In this document: positions 9,074-18,126 of the stretch, in pieces
Layout: each line of letters opens with the position of its first letter
Numbering within the stretch: the stretch's first letter is position 1
Origin: Proteinivorax hydrogeniformans
GTDB taxonomy: Bacteria; Bacillota; Proteinivoracia; Proteinivoracales; Proteinivoracaceae
NCBI RefSeq assembly: GCF_040515995.1
Contig: NZ_CP159485.1
Span: forward strand, 434,001-498,000
Direction of reading: 5' to 3'
Length of the DNA: 64,000 nucleotides
Translations under genes and position numbers: made by a program
Notes under the pieces: model-generated
What the model was told of the DNA's origin: nothing
Database searches by the model: none
What the model saw: the letters and a program-made list of their open reading frames with translations, nothing else

Positions 9074-9140
9074 TGTTTTTGGCAATAGGAAAATACAAAA
9101 AATGGCCAAGAAAAATGCAAGTACAATCCGGTTGTTAATT

Positions 9141-9866
9141 TTAACCTTGCTTCATTAACGCATGCTTCTTTCTGTGGCTTTCTCTATCGAAAAATAATAA
9201 GTGTGAATGATGAACTAATCGGTCAATTATTGCTACTGTTAACTTCTCGTCAAACAAGAAATTTTTCCAGTGGTTAAACTCCATATTAGTAGTAATTATG
9301 ATGCTTTTTCGTTCATAGCAAAGACTGATAACTTCAAATAAAAGCCTAGCTCCCTCTTGATGTAGAGGCAAATAGCCCCATTCGTCTAATATTAATAAGT
9401 CAGCTTTTTCTATCTTCTTCATTAACTTTTCATGAGAATGTTCTTCTTTAGCCTTCACTAATTCATTAATCAGGGAGTGTACTGTGTAAAAGAGAACAGA
9501 CTTCTGATTATTGATTGCCATGGTTCCAAGAGCAATACCTAAATGCGTTTTACCAGCGCCAGGTCCACCATAAAAGATTAGATTCTCCTTGTTTTCAATA
9601 AAGTTAAGTCCTTTTAACTGTTCTATTGTTAGCTTTTCAGGGAAAATAATATCTGTAAAGTCATAGCCATTTAAGGTTTTTACTACTGGAAATTTAGCAG
9701 CTTTCAATTTCCTTTCTCGGCTTCTTTCTAATCTTTCTTTATACAGCTCTTCAAGTAAATCCATTAAAAATTGTTCTTTAGATCTAAACTCAAGTCCGTC
9801 ACATATATCCATTAGCGAATTGGATATGCTCAGTTTTTTTTGGTAAAATTTAATTTTATCTATCAT
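9141..9866 (-). CDS. istB: IS21-family helper ATPase IstB
   Basis: A 241-residue AAA+ ATPase related to DnaC that assembles on target DNA and stimulates the IstA transposase. Walker A is GGPGAGKTHLG (about 99-109) and Walker B is LLILDEWGYLP. The family sensor segment IIITTNMEF follows. Length is normal. The ATG has GGGAGG upstream inside the end of istA, and the two genes overlap by 11 bp, the usual coupled IS21 arrangement. Confidence 0.96.
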   Translation of the reverse strand: MIDKIKFYQKKLSISNSLMDICDGLEFRSKEQFLMDLLEELYKERLERSRERKLKAAKFPVVKTLNGYDFTDIIFPEKLTIEQLKGLNFIENKENLIFYGGPGAGKTHLGIALGTMAINNQKSVLFYTVHSLINELVKAKEEHSHEKLMKKIEKADLLILDEWGYLPLHQEGARLLFEVISLCYERKSIIITTNMEFNHWKNFLFDEKLTVAIIDRLVHHSHLLFFDRESHRKKHALMKQG

Positions 9867-11364
9867 CTCTCATTCCTCCCATAAGTGAGTTGTAGGATTC
9901 TGCACTGATGTCATAGTCTGGGAGGCGAGGTAAAGCAGGGGGTGATTGAATTTGGTGGTAAACGGAGACATCCTCTGTAAGACGGTAGTAAGTTGTCCAT
10001 AAAGCAGCAGTTTCTTTAACAGATTTCCTTATGTTTTCAGCTAAAACCTTCTCCGCAAATGCCATACCTTTTTCAAGTAAGCACATTTTTAAAAACTTTA
10101 GACTTTGTTTTAAATCCTCATTATCCATTTCATTTGTATACGACTTCCAATTATCCGGAAGTAAAGAGTAAAACCCTGAATATTTTAATGCTCTTGGTCT
10201 TGCTGCGATAACGTCGATAAAGTCCATCCAATGTGTAGATTTTCTGCCCTTTTCAAAAAGCCTGTTATGCCTTGTTATCTCACGATAGTCTTTATCATAA
10301 ATCACCAACTCGTTAGCAAGAATTTTTACCCATACATAACTGCCTACATACTTAGGCGAAACAGAGTATGAGCAATGATCATTAATTATATACCCTAGTT
10401 TATTGACCCTTCTCTTTTCAAATTTTCCATAGTCAAAGTCTATCTTAGTTGTGGTCTTCATAAGCTCAGTCTCTTTTATAAATATCTCATTTATTGTCCC
10501 TGGTTCTTTGTAATGACTTCTCTGATTATCCTCGGAACATCGATTAAGCAGGTCAAAATTGTACTTTTCTAAGTCACTGATTTCTGGTTCTGGCACAAAA
10601 AGGTTTTTTCGAAAGTAACCTACTTTTTTTTCAACATTACCTTTTTCGTTGCCACTATCAGGGTTGCAAAACACTGGCTCAAAGCCATAATGGAGGGCTA
10701 ATCGTGCAAATCTCTCTGTCATAACTGGCTGCCCTTTAGAATCTTTTTTTCTAATACAAGCAGCTGCCATTTGGTCAAACCATATTTTGTTTGGGGTAAA
10801 GCTAATATATTTAAATATGTTAATCAAAGCTTCACATAAAGCCTCCATGGTCTCACTACGAGTAACTTGGCAAAACCCAGCATTGCTTTTAGGGAAGGAA
10901 AGCACAAGCTCATGGGCTTTTTTCTTAGTGCCATTTTCGACAATATATATTTCTCCAAAATCAACTTGAGCTTCTCCACCAGGGTGATCTAGACCAAGAT
11001 GACAATCGTCAGTGTTGTAGACCTTTTGCTTTTCTTCTTTTACTAAAGTTCGCATTGTCCGCTCAGAAATCAGATATTTATCAGGACGTTCTACCTTTAA
11101 TCTCTCATGTATTTTCTTGGCAGTATGTCGATATTTCTTCTTTTTATCCTTATCTTCTTCTAGTATTTCTCTGACATAGGGTCTGATCAAGTCCGATTTT
11201 GTTGGACCGGATTTTTTCTTAGGCTTTACATTAAAATCTTCTTTTTCTAAGTACTTTTTAATTGTGCGATAATTATGACCAGTGCGTCGTTCTATTTCAG
11301 AATAACTTAGGCCTTTCTCAAAATACATTTTTCGTATATAATTTAATTGAGTAATTGTCAGCAC
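9856..11364 (-). CDS. istA: IS21-family transposase IstA
   Basis: A 502-residue DDE transposase. An N-terminal helix-turn-helix (ITQLNYIRKMYFEKGLSYSE...RTIKKYL) precedes an rve core with acidic residues in EAQVDFGEIYIV, KIWFDQMAA and GNEKGNVEKKVGY, and a C-terminal Mu-type beta-barrel region. The GTG at 11364 is chosen because homologues begin M-L-T-x-T-Q-x-N and GGGGGAAAGG lies just upstream; the frame is open to 11427, but that N-terminal extension is unlike the family. Confidence 0.94.
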   Translation of the reverse strand: MLTITQLNYIRKMYFEKGLSYSEIERRTGHNYRTIKKYLEKEDFNVKPKKKSGPTKSDLIRPYVREILEEDKDKKKKYRHTAKKIHERLKVERPDKYLISERTMRTLVKEEKQKVYNTDDCHLGLDHPGGEAQVDFGEIYIVENGTKKKAHELVLSFPKSNAGFCQVTRSETMEALCEALINIFKYISFTPNKIWFDQMAAACIRKKDSKGQPVMTERFARLALHYGFEPVFCNPDSGNEKGNVEKKVGYFRKNLFVPEPEISDLEKYNFDLLNRCSEDNQRSHYKEPGTINEIFIKETELMKTTTKIDFDYGKFEKRRVNKLGYIINDHCSYSVSPKYVGSYVWVKILANELVIYDKDYREITRHNRLFEKGRKSTHWMDFIDVIAARPRALKYSGFYSLLPDNWKSYTNEMDNEDLKQSLKFLKMCLLEKGMAFAEKVLAENIRKSVKETAALWTTYYRLTEDVSVYHQIQSPPALPRLPDYDISAESYNSLMGGMRDDR

Positions 11365-11481
11365 ATCCTTTCCCCCTTTTAAGTTGTGGTCACTTAAAAG
11401 GATATATTGATTGGATTGTACTGGCAATTACTTTTTGTATTTTTGACGGCCATTTATTGTATTTTTACTTTACCATAAACA

Positions 11482-11600
11482 GACCGCGGACGTTAAGGTG
11501 CGGGAGCAGAAACTGCTCCCCTACAGTCAATCCTGAACTGACCTATTTAAACCTGCCATATTCGCTGACCATCTCAGGGTAAATACAGCAGGTATAAACC
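11482..11600. repeat. Dispersed modular repeat, right part
   Basis: Continuation of the repeat split by the IS21 element: GACCGCGGACGTTAAGGTGC, a GGGAGCAG/CTGCTCCC hairpin, and reversed segments matching copies near 29.2 kb (CCTGAACTGAC; CCATATTCGCTGACC). From here to 11777 there is only this repeat and the terminator of the following small gene. Confidence 0.8.
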
Positions 11601-11616
11601 CCTGTGGTTTTATTCA

Positions 11617-11662
11617 GCAAAAAACGGTTCCAATCATCAAAAGTCGATGATAAGAACCGTTT
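11617..11662 (-). terminator. Minus-strand terminator
   Basis: Long hairpin AAACGGTTC..ATCATC / GATGAT..GAACCGTTT; read on the minus strand it ends in TTTTTT. It lies downstream of the small membrane protein gene at 11778. Confidence 0.75.
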
Positions 11663-11777
11663 CCTAATTTGTCTTGGCTATATATGTCCCAGCCTCAATT
11701 AAAAATACTGTTCTGTACGGTCAAAAATACATAGCTTCCTTCAGCTGACTAACTAATTCTTTCTCTTAATCCCATTT

Positions 11778-12041
11778 CTACTTACTATCTCTTCTTAAAA
11801 ACGAAAAATCATTGCCTTTCTCTTTCTCCTTTTTAAGATAGTTAGGAATATGAACTATCGAATAGGCAATGGTAAACTTAATTAAGTCTAAAAAAAAGGC
11901 TGGTAAGCTGAAGCCATCATGAAGATGTCGATGATTAAACTTCTCTATACCCAAACTTACCCCTATCTCTTGAACAAATGTCGCCACCATAAGAAAAATA
12001 ATAAATCTAATTACCTCTTTAAAAACCCCAGATTTTTTCAT
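11778..12041 (-). CDS. Small hypothetical membrane protein
   Basis: An 87-residue protein with two predicted membrane helices (about 10-30 and 48-66) separated by a His-rich loop (KFNHRHLHDG) and followed by a lysine-rich tail (YLKKEKEKGND). The ATG has TAGGGGGA upstream and a clear terminator follows, which supports a real gene. No family recognised. Confidence 0.6.
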   Translation of the reverse strand: MKKSGVFKEVIRFIIFLMVATFVQEIGVSLGIEKFNHRHLHDGFSLPAFFLDLIKFTIAYSIVHIPNYLKKEKEKGNDFSFLRRDSK

Positions 12042-12202
12042 TAAATCCCCCTATAATCAAGTTTTACCGCAGGTTAACTGGCTGTAAGCCCCCACTGATT
12101 GAAGTTTGACTTTACTAATTAAATTAGACACTATCATAATTATTTTGAAATTTCAACCTCTTTTTAAAAAAACAACAGTTATAAAAACGCCTATTAAAAA
12201 AT

Positions 12203-13258
12203 ATTAAGCCCCAAACTGGGTCAGGGCGCGAAGAAGGCTCCAGATTCCCAGCACAAAAAAACACAGCGCCGGAGCGTATAACTAACACGAGGCAAACTGT
12301 AGGTTTTGAATTAACCAAGCAGTTTGGGTTTTATTATTAAAAAGAAGTAGGTTTTATCTTTACCAAAGAATTTATTTTTATTAAGGATATTAAGCCCCAA
12401 ATGGGTCAGGGCGCGAAGAAGGCTCCAGATTCCCAGCACAAAAAACACAGCGCTGGAGCGTATAACTAACACGTGGCAAACTGTAGGTTTTGAATTAACC
12501 AAGCAGTTTGGGTTTTATTATTAAAAAGAAGTAGGTTTTATCTTTACCAAAGAATTTATTTTTATTAAGGGTATTAAGCCCCAAACTGGGTCAGGTCGCT
12601 AAGGAGGTTTTAGATTCTCGGCACATAAAAACCACAGCCCCGGAGCGTATAACTAACACGTGGCAAACTGTAGGTTTTGAACTAACCAAGGAGTTTGGGT
12701 TTTATTATTAAAAGAAATATGTTTTATCTCTAACCCAAAGCAATTATTTTTAGGTTTCAAGACCCAAACTGGGTCAGGGCGCTAAGAAGGTCCCAGATTC
12801 GCGGCGCAAAAAAACCTCAGCACCGGAGCGTATAACTAACACGAGGCAAACTGTAGGTTGTGAATTAACTAAGGAGTTTGGTCTTATTATTAAAAAGAAG
12901 TAGGTTTTATCAATTTATTTTTATTAATGTATTAGACCCAAACTGGGTCAGGGCGCTAAGAAGGTCTCAGATTCGCGGCGCAAAAAAACCTCAGCGCCGG
13001 AGCGTATAGTTAATACGTGGTAAACTGTAGGTTTTGAATTAACTAAGGAGCTTGGGTCTTATTATTAAAAAGAAGTAGGTTTTATCTCTAACCAAAGCTT
13101 TTTTTTACTAAGGTTTAAAACCCAAACTGGGTCAGGGCGCTAAGAAGGTTCCAGATTCGCGGCGCGAAAAAACCTCAGCGCCGGAGCGTATAAATAATAC
13201 GTGACTAGCTGAGGTTTTTGAAGCAACAAAGAAGATGGGGCCTTATTAGCGCCCTGAC
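12203..13258. repeat. Tandem array of six structured repeats (period 174-185 bp)
   Basis: The landmark GGGTCAGG recurs at 12218, 12403, 12588, 12771, 12945 and 13129, giving periods of 185, 185, 183, 174 and 184 bp. Each unit can fold: an outer stem of the type AAGCCCCAAACTG/CAGTTTGGGTTTT, an inner stem GGCGCT/AGCGCC, and a conserved loop with CGTAT...ATACG. The last unit is bounded by a perfect 13-bp inverted repeat (GTCAGGGCGCTAA 13131-13143; TTAGCGCCCTGAC 13246-13258) whose final base lies in the MFS stop codon, and holds AAAAACCTCAGC/GCTGAGGTTTTT. No credible protein is encoded on either strand. Related to the array at 46689-47035. Confidence 0.9.
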
Positions 13259-14586
13259 TAGAGGGATTTAATCTCTTTTATCTTACTCATAAAAAAAGTC
13301 AAAACAACCATGATAACCCCACAAGAAAACGGTAATATCCATGGACTAACCAAGTCCACCAACGCCCCGGCAACCACCGCTCCAATTGGTGATAATCCTA
13401 TCGCCAAAGTTCCTAAAGCGCCATACACTCTTCCTAGCTTATCGTTAGGCACAAGCTTTTGCATGGTAACCGTTACTGGCACATTAATAAATATAGATGA
13501 AACCGCCATCGCCAAATATAAAAATGTAAGAACTATAAGGTACTGAACGTTTGAAAGCATTATTAGATCCGATGCAACTATACCTGCTAGCAAAATCATT
13601 ACCGAAAAGGTTAAAATACAGCTCATAATTCTTCTGTAGTTACTTTTTGCTTGGGGAAGCTGGGCAAGTATAAGAGAACCTAGTAGCATACCGGCGGGAA
13701 ACATCATACTTAAAATCCCATATTGTTGTGGAGTAAAGCCCCAAACTTGGTTTGCCATGTACGGAATAGGAACGGTTAGACCTATCATTATAAACAAGTT
13801 GAAAAATACTACAAAAAGACCGAATACAATGAGCCATTTTTGGCTAATCATATATTTTACCCCATCAACTAAATCTACAATAAAAGTTTTTTTAAGTTTA
13901 TCTGATGCACGCTCTTTAGGTACATCACTTGTTTTTTCCTTTTTACCGCAAAGCTTATCCCTTAAATTAAAGTCGATAAAACTTTCAGATATGCCCGAGA
14001 AGATAAATGACAATCCGTTTATGAGCAAAAATAGGTGGATGTTAACTAATGCAAAAATAAACCCACCAATGAAAGGTCCGGCAATTGTAGCTATGGAGTC
14101 AGCAGACTGACTTAAAGAATTAGCTCTAGTTAGATTTTTATCATCTACTATATTAGGGATAGAGGCTGTCAGTGGGGTGTTAAAAAATGTACTACAAGTT
14201 GACAATAAAAATGTAGCTATATAAATATAGACTAATCTTAACTCACCAATCAAACCTACAGCCAATAAAACCATCATTATAAACCCTGACAAGATATCCA
14301 GACTCACCACTAGTTTCTTTCTATCAAAGCGATCAGCTACCACCCCAGAAACTGCGCCAAAAACTACTCTGGGCACAGTAGAGATTGCTAAATTTAACGA
14401 AAAACTTAACCCTGAACCTGTTACCTGTAAAATGTAAAGACTCATAGCAAAACTATAGATGCTGCTTCCTAACAATGAAACTAGCTTGCCCGCAATCAGC
14501 AGGGCGATGTTTGTTTTTACAATTTTGTTAGCCTTTTTTTCGTCAATGTTTAATTCCGGGCTAACTGCTGTTGCTGTTGTACTCAT
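13258..14586 (-). CDS. MFS efflux transporter
   Basis: A 442-residue major facilitator with 12 predicted helices, of the MFS_3/EntS-macrolide-efflux type. The N-half carries the family loop GVVADRFDRKKLVVSLD after helix 2, and a long cytoplasmic linker (KKEKTSDVPKERASDKLKK) lies in the centre. Probable drug or metabolite exporter of the inner membrane; substrate unknown. RBS AGGAGG lies 9 nt before the ATG. It is 97 bp downstream of an ECF-like sigma factor gene on the same strand, which may control it. Its stop codon abuts the tandem repeat array, so the array forms its 3' region. Confidence 0.88.
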   Translation of the reverse strand: MSTTATAVSPELNIDEKKANKIVKTNIALLIAGKLVSLLGSSIYSFAMSLYILQVTGSGLSFSLNLAISTVPRVVFGAVSGVVADRFDRKKLVVSLDILSGFIMMVLLAVGLIGELRLVYIYIATFLLSTCSTFFNTPLTASIPNIVDDKNLTRANSLSQSADSIATIAGPFIGGFIFALVNIHLFLLINGLSFIFSGISESFIDFNLRDKLCGKKEKTSDVPKERASDKLKKTFIVDLVDGVKYMISQKWLIVFGLFVVFFNLFIMIGLTVPIPYMANQVWGFTPQQYGILSMMFPAGMLLGSLILAQLPQAKSNYRRIMSCILTFSVMILLAGIVASDLIMLSNVQYLIVLTFLYLAMAVSSIFINVPVTVTMQKLVPNDKLGRVYGALGTLAIGLSPIGAVVAGALVDLVSPWILPFSCGVIMVVLTFFMSKIKEIKSL

Positions 14587-14683
14587 GTTAAACTCCTCCT
14601 TTTATCACTTCTACTAATATAGTGTCAAAAGAGGAACATTGGTTATCTAACTTTTGAAAATTTATAAAAAAATATTTTCTGCA

Positions 14684-16294
14684 TCAACAGCCCGCTTTAT
14701 TTTGGTTGATTTTGTTTTTATAGGTTTTTTCATTTAATATCATTAAAATCGACAGCATTTCTTTGGAATTTTCCGGGTAATAAATGCACCCCCTGTTATA
14801 TAAAATTTCCATAGGTTTTCTGATAAAGTCTTCTGCAGCCTTTAAGGCTGATAAAGGTCTTAATTGACTTTTTAGATGTGCAGGAACGAAATCTTTAAGA
14901 GTTTTTTCAATTGTTTCTTGATGGATGTTCAAAATTTTATCCAAGTTTTCTAGCATTGGACTTAAAATGTTTGAAAGTTTTTGGTACTGCGTTTGCGTAA
15001 AGATTGGGAAATTAGGCTTAAGCTCACCGTTTGAGGGTTTAACAAGCCCCTGTTGGACTAGCTCCACTAACTTCTCTTTTTCATCTTCCGTTGGTGCATA
15101 GCTGTTATTATTAACGATAGCTGTTAACTGCTTAGCTAAGCTTTTATCCCATAACTTAATGGAAAAGGGGTATAGCGCAAAATCTACAAAACGAATTGTT
15201 CCAACGCTATCTGAGTAGTTTCCCAGACCTGGGTTAAACTTATTATCTTGAAAATACTGCTCCAAACCCCATAGGAATCCGCGGTTTCCAGTGCTTAAAA
15301 GAGGCATTTTAACCATCTTAAGATAATCTGATAAGAATCTATATATGCTAGCCTCTGTGAGACAGTGGGTAGCTAGTTGCCATGTTAGCTGATTAAGGTC
15401 AATATTATTTCCGTAAAATCCAATGCTTTTAATTTTGCTTTCATTTTGTTTGATGAAAGAATGTAAACTCTCAGCTATTTCGGTATATACATCATCGGTT
15501 TTTTTAGACAACTCTGTTTCAAACTGCTTGGTGAATATAGCGATGTTAGACTGAAATCTATGATTTTTAACTTTTTTAACTAGTCCATGATCATATAGGA
15601 TCTTTAATTCATCCTCTAAATACACTGCGGATACTCCAAGTTCAACACTTAGCTGCTCTAAAGTGATAGGCTGATTATATAGTTCTAGCATGATGTTGCC
15701 AGGTAATTTTCTTTTAAAAAGGTCAGCGCAGTAGTTACCTTGGTTTCCCCAATAATATATGCTAAATTTTTGGGGATTAAAGCTTTTCTCGCCTGTTTGC
15801 CGAATCATAGTCATCCCATCCTTCACTTTCTTTCTAGATTTAAACAAGTATTGTTTTACCATGTTTATGCTAATGTTTAGCTTTTTGGCAATATCCTCAC
15901 AGCTATAATCTTCAAGATAGTATAGCACCATTGCTTCTCTATATAGTCCCGATAATACTGATAGTTCCCTATTTAAAAGGCCAATTTCTTCTTTATGAAG
16001 ATAATCGATTTCCCAGTCCTCCACCTTAGGGGAGGAGGAGCTATCATACAAAGGGACTGTTTTATTCTTTTCACGTGTTCTAAGAAAGCCTTTGTATACA
16101 TTATTTGCTACGGCCCACATCCAGCCATAAAACCGGTTAGGGTCTTTTAATGAGGGGAGAGAGCTATACAAATTTACTATAATTTCTTGGGACAAGTCCT
16201 CAGCCTCATGCCAGTTGTTAGTCCTTTTTAGCGAAAAAGCAAATATGGTATCAGCTAAGCTGCTTATTTTTTCTTCGGCTACATCTTTGTTCAT
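14684..16294 (-). CDS. ECF-like sigma factor with large C-terminal extension
   Basis: A 536-residue protein. Residues about 10-90 form a sigma-70 region 2 (FAFSLKRTNNWHEAEDLSQE, then RFYGWMWAVANNVYKG) and about 115-165 a region 4 (YREAMVLYYLEDYSCEDIAKKLNIS). The remaining roughly 360 residues are unusual for an ECF factor and include a winged-helix-like stretch (LEQLSVELGVSAVYLEDELK). The extension may act as a built-in sensor or anti-sigma module. The ATG at 16294 with GGGGTG 8 nt upstream is preferred to an upstream GTG at 16303. The MFS gene follows on the same strand. Confidence 0.82.
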   Translation of the reverse strand: MNKDVAEEKISSLADTIFAFSLKRTNNWHEAEDLSQEIIVNLYSSLPSLKDPNRFYGWMWAVANNVYKGFLRTREKNKTVPLYDSSSSPKVEDWEIDYLHKEEIGLLNRELSVLSGLYREAMVLYYLEDYSCEDIAKKLNISINMVKQYLFKSRKKVKDGMTMIRQTGEKSFNPQKFSIYYWGNQGNYCADLFKRKLPGNIMLELYNQPITLEQLSVELGVSAVYLEDELKILYDHGLVKKVKNHRFQSNIAIFTKQFETELSKKTDDVYTEIAESLHSFIKQNESKIKSIGFYGNNIDLNQLTWQLATHCLTEASIYRFLSDYLKMVKMPLLSTGNRGFLWGLEQYFQDNKFNPGLGNYSDSVGTIRFVDFALYPFSIKLWDKSLAKQLTAIVNNNSYAPTEDEKEKLVELVQQGLVKPSNGELKPNFPIFTQTQYQKLSNILSPMLENLDKILNIHQETIEKTLKDFVPAHLKSQLRPLSALKAAEDFIRKPMEILYNRGCIYYPENSKEMLSILMILNEKTYKNKINQNKAGC

Positions 16295-16491
16295 CGTAAT
16301 CACCCCGGACCTAAAAAACTATTTTAACACCTTAAAGTTTATTCTGTTTTAGAGAGAGTATTCCCTGCATAAGTTATGTTAACAAAGGTTAAATATTTGT
16401 TATAAAGATGGTTGAAATTTTAAAGGAGATAAGACAGCAAACCATAATAATGGTAAAATATAATTTGAATACATATATGGGAGGAAAAAAT

Positions 16492-16713
16492 ATGTCTAGT
16501 TTTAAGTATGATATAGTAAAACAGCTTGGTGAGGTATCTCAGTCTCCTAAAGGATGGACAAAGGAGTTAAACCTAATAAGCTGGAATGGGAGAGAGCCAA
16601 AGTATGATTTGAGAGATTGGGCTCCAGGACATGAAAAAATGGGAAAAGGCATAACATTATCCAAAGATGAGCTTATAAGTCTTCGGGATATCTTAAATGA
16701 AATGGAACTGTAG
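16492..16713 (+). CDS. PC4/YdbC-like single-strand DNA-binding protein
   Basis: A 73-residue protein with the PC4 (transcriptional coactivator p15) fold seen in Bacillus YdbC: LGEVSQSPKGWTKELNLISW, KYDLRDWAPGHEKMGKGITL and a short C-terminal helix DELISLRDIL. Family members bind single-stranded DNA or RNA without strong sequence preference. The ATG at 16492 has GGGAGG 7 nt upstream; an open frame back to 16408 adds 28 residues foreign to the family. Confidence 0.88.
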   Translation: MSSFKYDIVKQLGEVSQSPKGWTKELNLISWNGREPKYDLRDWAPGHEKMGKGITLSKDELISLRDILNEMEL

Positions 16714-16800
16714 TGCTTTTATACTCTCGCTTAGTTGGTTATTTTTGGAGGAGTTTTGCTTTAGTTTAGCGAAGTGTATAAGTGAGAGGAGCTGATAGAT

Positions 16801-18036
16801 TTGAGGCAAAGAATATTGTCTTTAAGGCAACAGGGGGAAACTCTTAACCGTTGGCTTAACATTCGGATGAAAACTATTCTGCCTGAGCTAATGGAGAGGG
16901 CAGAGCTTGATATGTGGATAGTGATAGCGCGGGAAAATAATGAAGATCAGATTTTGTCTACTCTGATACCCGCTCCTGCTTTATCAGCAAGACGCCGAAC
17001 TATATTAGTTTTTAGCCGCAATGAAGATGGCACTATTGAAAGGTTGAATCTTGGTCCTGCGGGCTCTGAAATGGACTTAGTTTATAACTCCATAAGGCAG
17101 AACAAGCAAGATGACCAATGGTTGTTTTTAAGAAATGTGGTTAAAAAGAGAAATCCCAAAACCATAGGTGTTAATATCTCCGAAACATTTGCTGGGGCAG
17201 ATGGTTTGAGCAGTACTGACCACAAGAATTTACTAGATGCTTTAAAAGGTTTAGACGTTAACGTTATATCTGCGGAAAAAGTAGCAGTGGGTTGGCTGGA
17301 GCAGCGTATACCAGAGGAGCTAGAAGCCTATCACGTAATTAATCGAATTGCCCATGATATAATTGCAGAGGCTTTTTCTAGCAAGGTTATTGTGCCAGGG
17401 CAAACTACAACCTTAGATGTAGTTTGGTGGATACGTCAGCGAATCCACGATCTTGGTCTTAGGGCATGGTTCCAACCAACGGTAGATGTTCAGCGCCAAG
17501 GAGAAGAAAAACCGCTGTTTGATACAGTAATTAGAGGTGGAGACTTGCTCCATTGTGATGTAGGACTGCATTACTTGGGTTTATCTACAGATACCCAGCA
17601 GCTAGCATATGTTAGAAGGCCTGGTGAGGAAGAGGCACCATCGGAATTTGAAGAAGCTTTGGCGGAAGGGAATAAGCTTCAAGATATAACTGCTAATGAG
17701 TTTATTACAGGCAGAACAGGAAACGAAATATTAGCTAATGCTTTAGAGGAAGCTTGTCAAGCTGGACTTAAAGCAAGAGTTTATACCCATCCTATTGGTT
17801 TTCATGGCCATGGGTCTGGCCCAACAATAGGGCTTTATGAAAAACAAGATAAAGTGGCAGGGGCGGGAGAATACCCACTATACAGCAATACCTGCTATGC
17901 CTTAGAATTAAATGTAGTTACATACTTAACAAAATGGCAACAAGAAATTACAATCCCGCTAGAGCAAACTGTGGCTTTTTCAGCTGGAGAAGTAAAGTAT
18001 CTAGGTGGAAGGCAATCAAAGTTGCACTTGGTCTAA
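16801..18036 (+). CDS. M24 family metallopeptidase (Xaa-Pro peptidase-like)
   Basis: A 411-residue pita-bread-fold peptidase: an N-terminal creatinase-like domain (about 1-170) and a C-terminal catalytic domain. The five metal ligands of the family are visible: Asp in LLHCDVGLHY, Asp in LSTDTQQLA, His in PIGFHGHGSG, Glu in CYALELNVV and Glu in ITIPLEQTV. The start is TTG with GAGAGGAG about 10 nt upstream. Likely cytosolic cleavage of X-Pro peptides or a related substrate; the exact substrate cannot be read from sequence. Confidence 0.87.
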   Translation: MRQRILSLRQQGETLNRWLNIRMKTILPELMERAELDMWIVIARENNEDQILSTLIPAPALSARRRTILVFSRNEDGTIERLNLGPAGSEMDLVYNSIRQNKQDDQWLFLRNVVKKRNPKTIGVNISETFAGADGLSSTDHKNLLDALKGLDVNVISAEKVAVGWLEQRIPEELEAYHVINRIAHDIIAEAFSSKVIVPGQTTTLDVVWWIRQRIHDLGLRAWFQPTVDVQRQGEEKPLFDTVIRGGDLLHCDVGLHYLGLSTDTQQLAYVRRPGEEEAPSEFEEALAEGNKLQDITANEFITGRTGNEILANALEEACQAGLKARVYTHPIGFHGHGSGPTIGLYEKQDKVAGAGEYPLYSNTCYALELNVVTYLTKWQQEITIPLEQTVAFSAGEVKYLGGRQSKLHLV

Positions 18037-18067
18037 AATTAAGAAAAAATAATATTATAAAACTTAG

Positions 18068-18105
18068 CCCCTTCTTTTTGCCTGCATGATTTTAAAAAGA
18101 AGGGG
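18068..18105. other. Hairpin between the M24 and TraB genes
   Basis: CCCCTTCTTTTT and AAAAAGAAGGGG form a perfect 12-bp stem. No clear T tract follows on either strand, so it could be a weak terminator or a 5' leader structure of the next gene. Confidence 0.5.
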
Positions 18106-18126
18106 AATTTGGTAAGGGGGAGCAGT

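Larger units (their letters stand above)
9074..11481 (-). mobile_element. IS21-family insertion sequence with 7-bp target duplication
   Basis: A 2408-bp element carrying istA and istB on the minus strand. Its ends are imperfect inverted repeats: left TGTTTTTGGCAATAGGAAAA, right (complement) TGTTTATGGTAAAGTAAAAA, followed on both sides by an ATACAAWAAATGGCC block. The flanks are a direct duplication GACCGCG (9067-9073 and 11482-11488). Removing the element and one copy restores the dispersed repeat (TTTAGACCGCGGACGTTA) as seen in intact copies elsewhere. Both genes are intact, so it may be active. Confidence 0.92.

Noticed and set aside
12124-12502. Short minus-strand open frames (64 and 63 codons) with similar sequence inside the 12.2-kb array
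   Set aside because: They are two copies of the same repeat unit read in one frame; later units break the frame and no ribosome site exists.
12203-13258. CRISPR array
   Set aside because: Whole 174-185-bp units repeat, without the short repeat and unique spacer pattern, and no cas genes are near.
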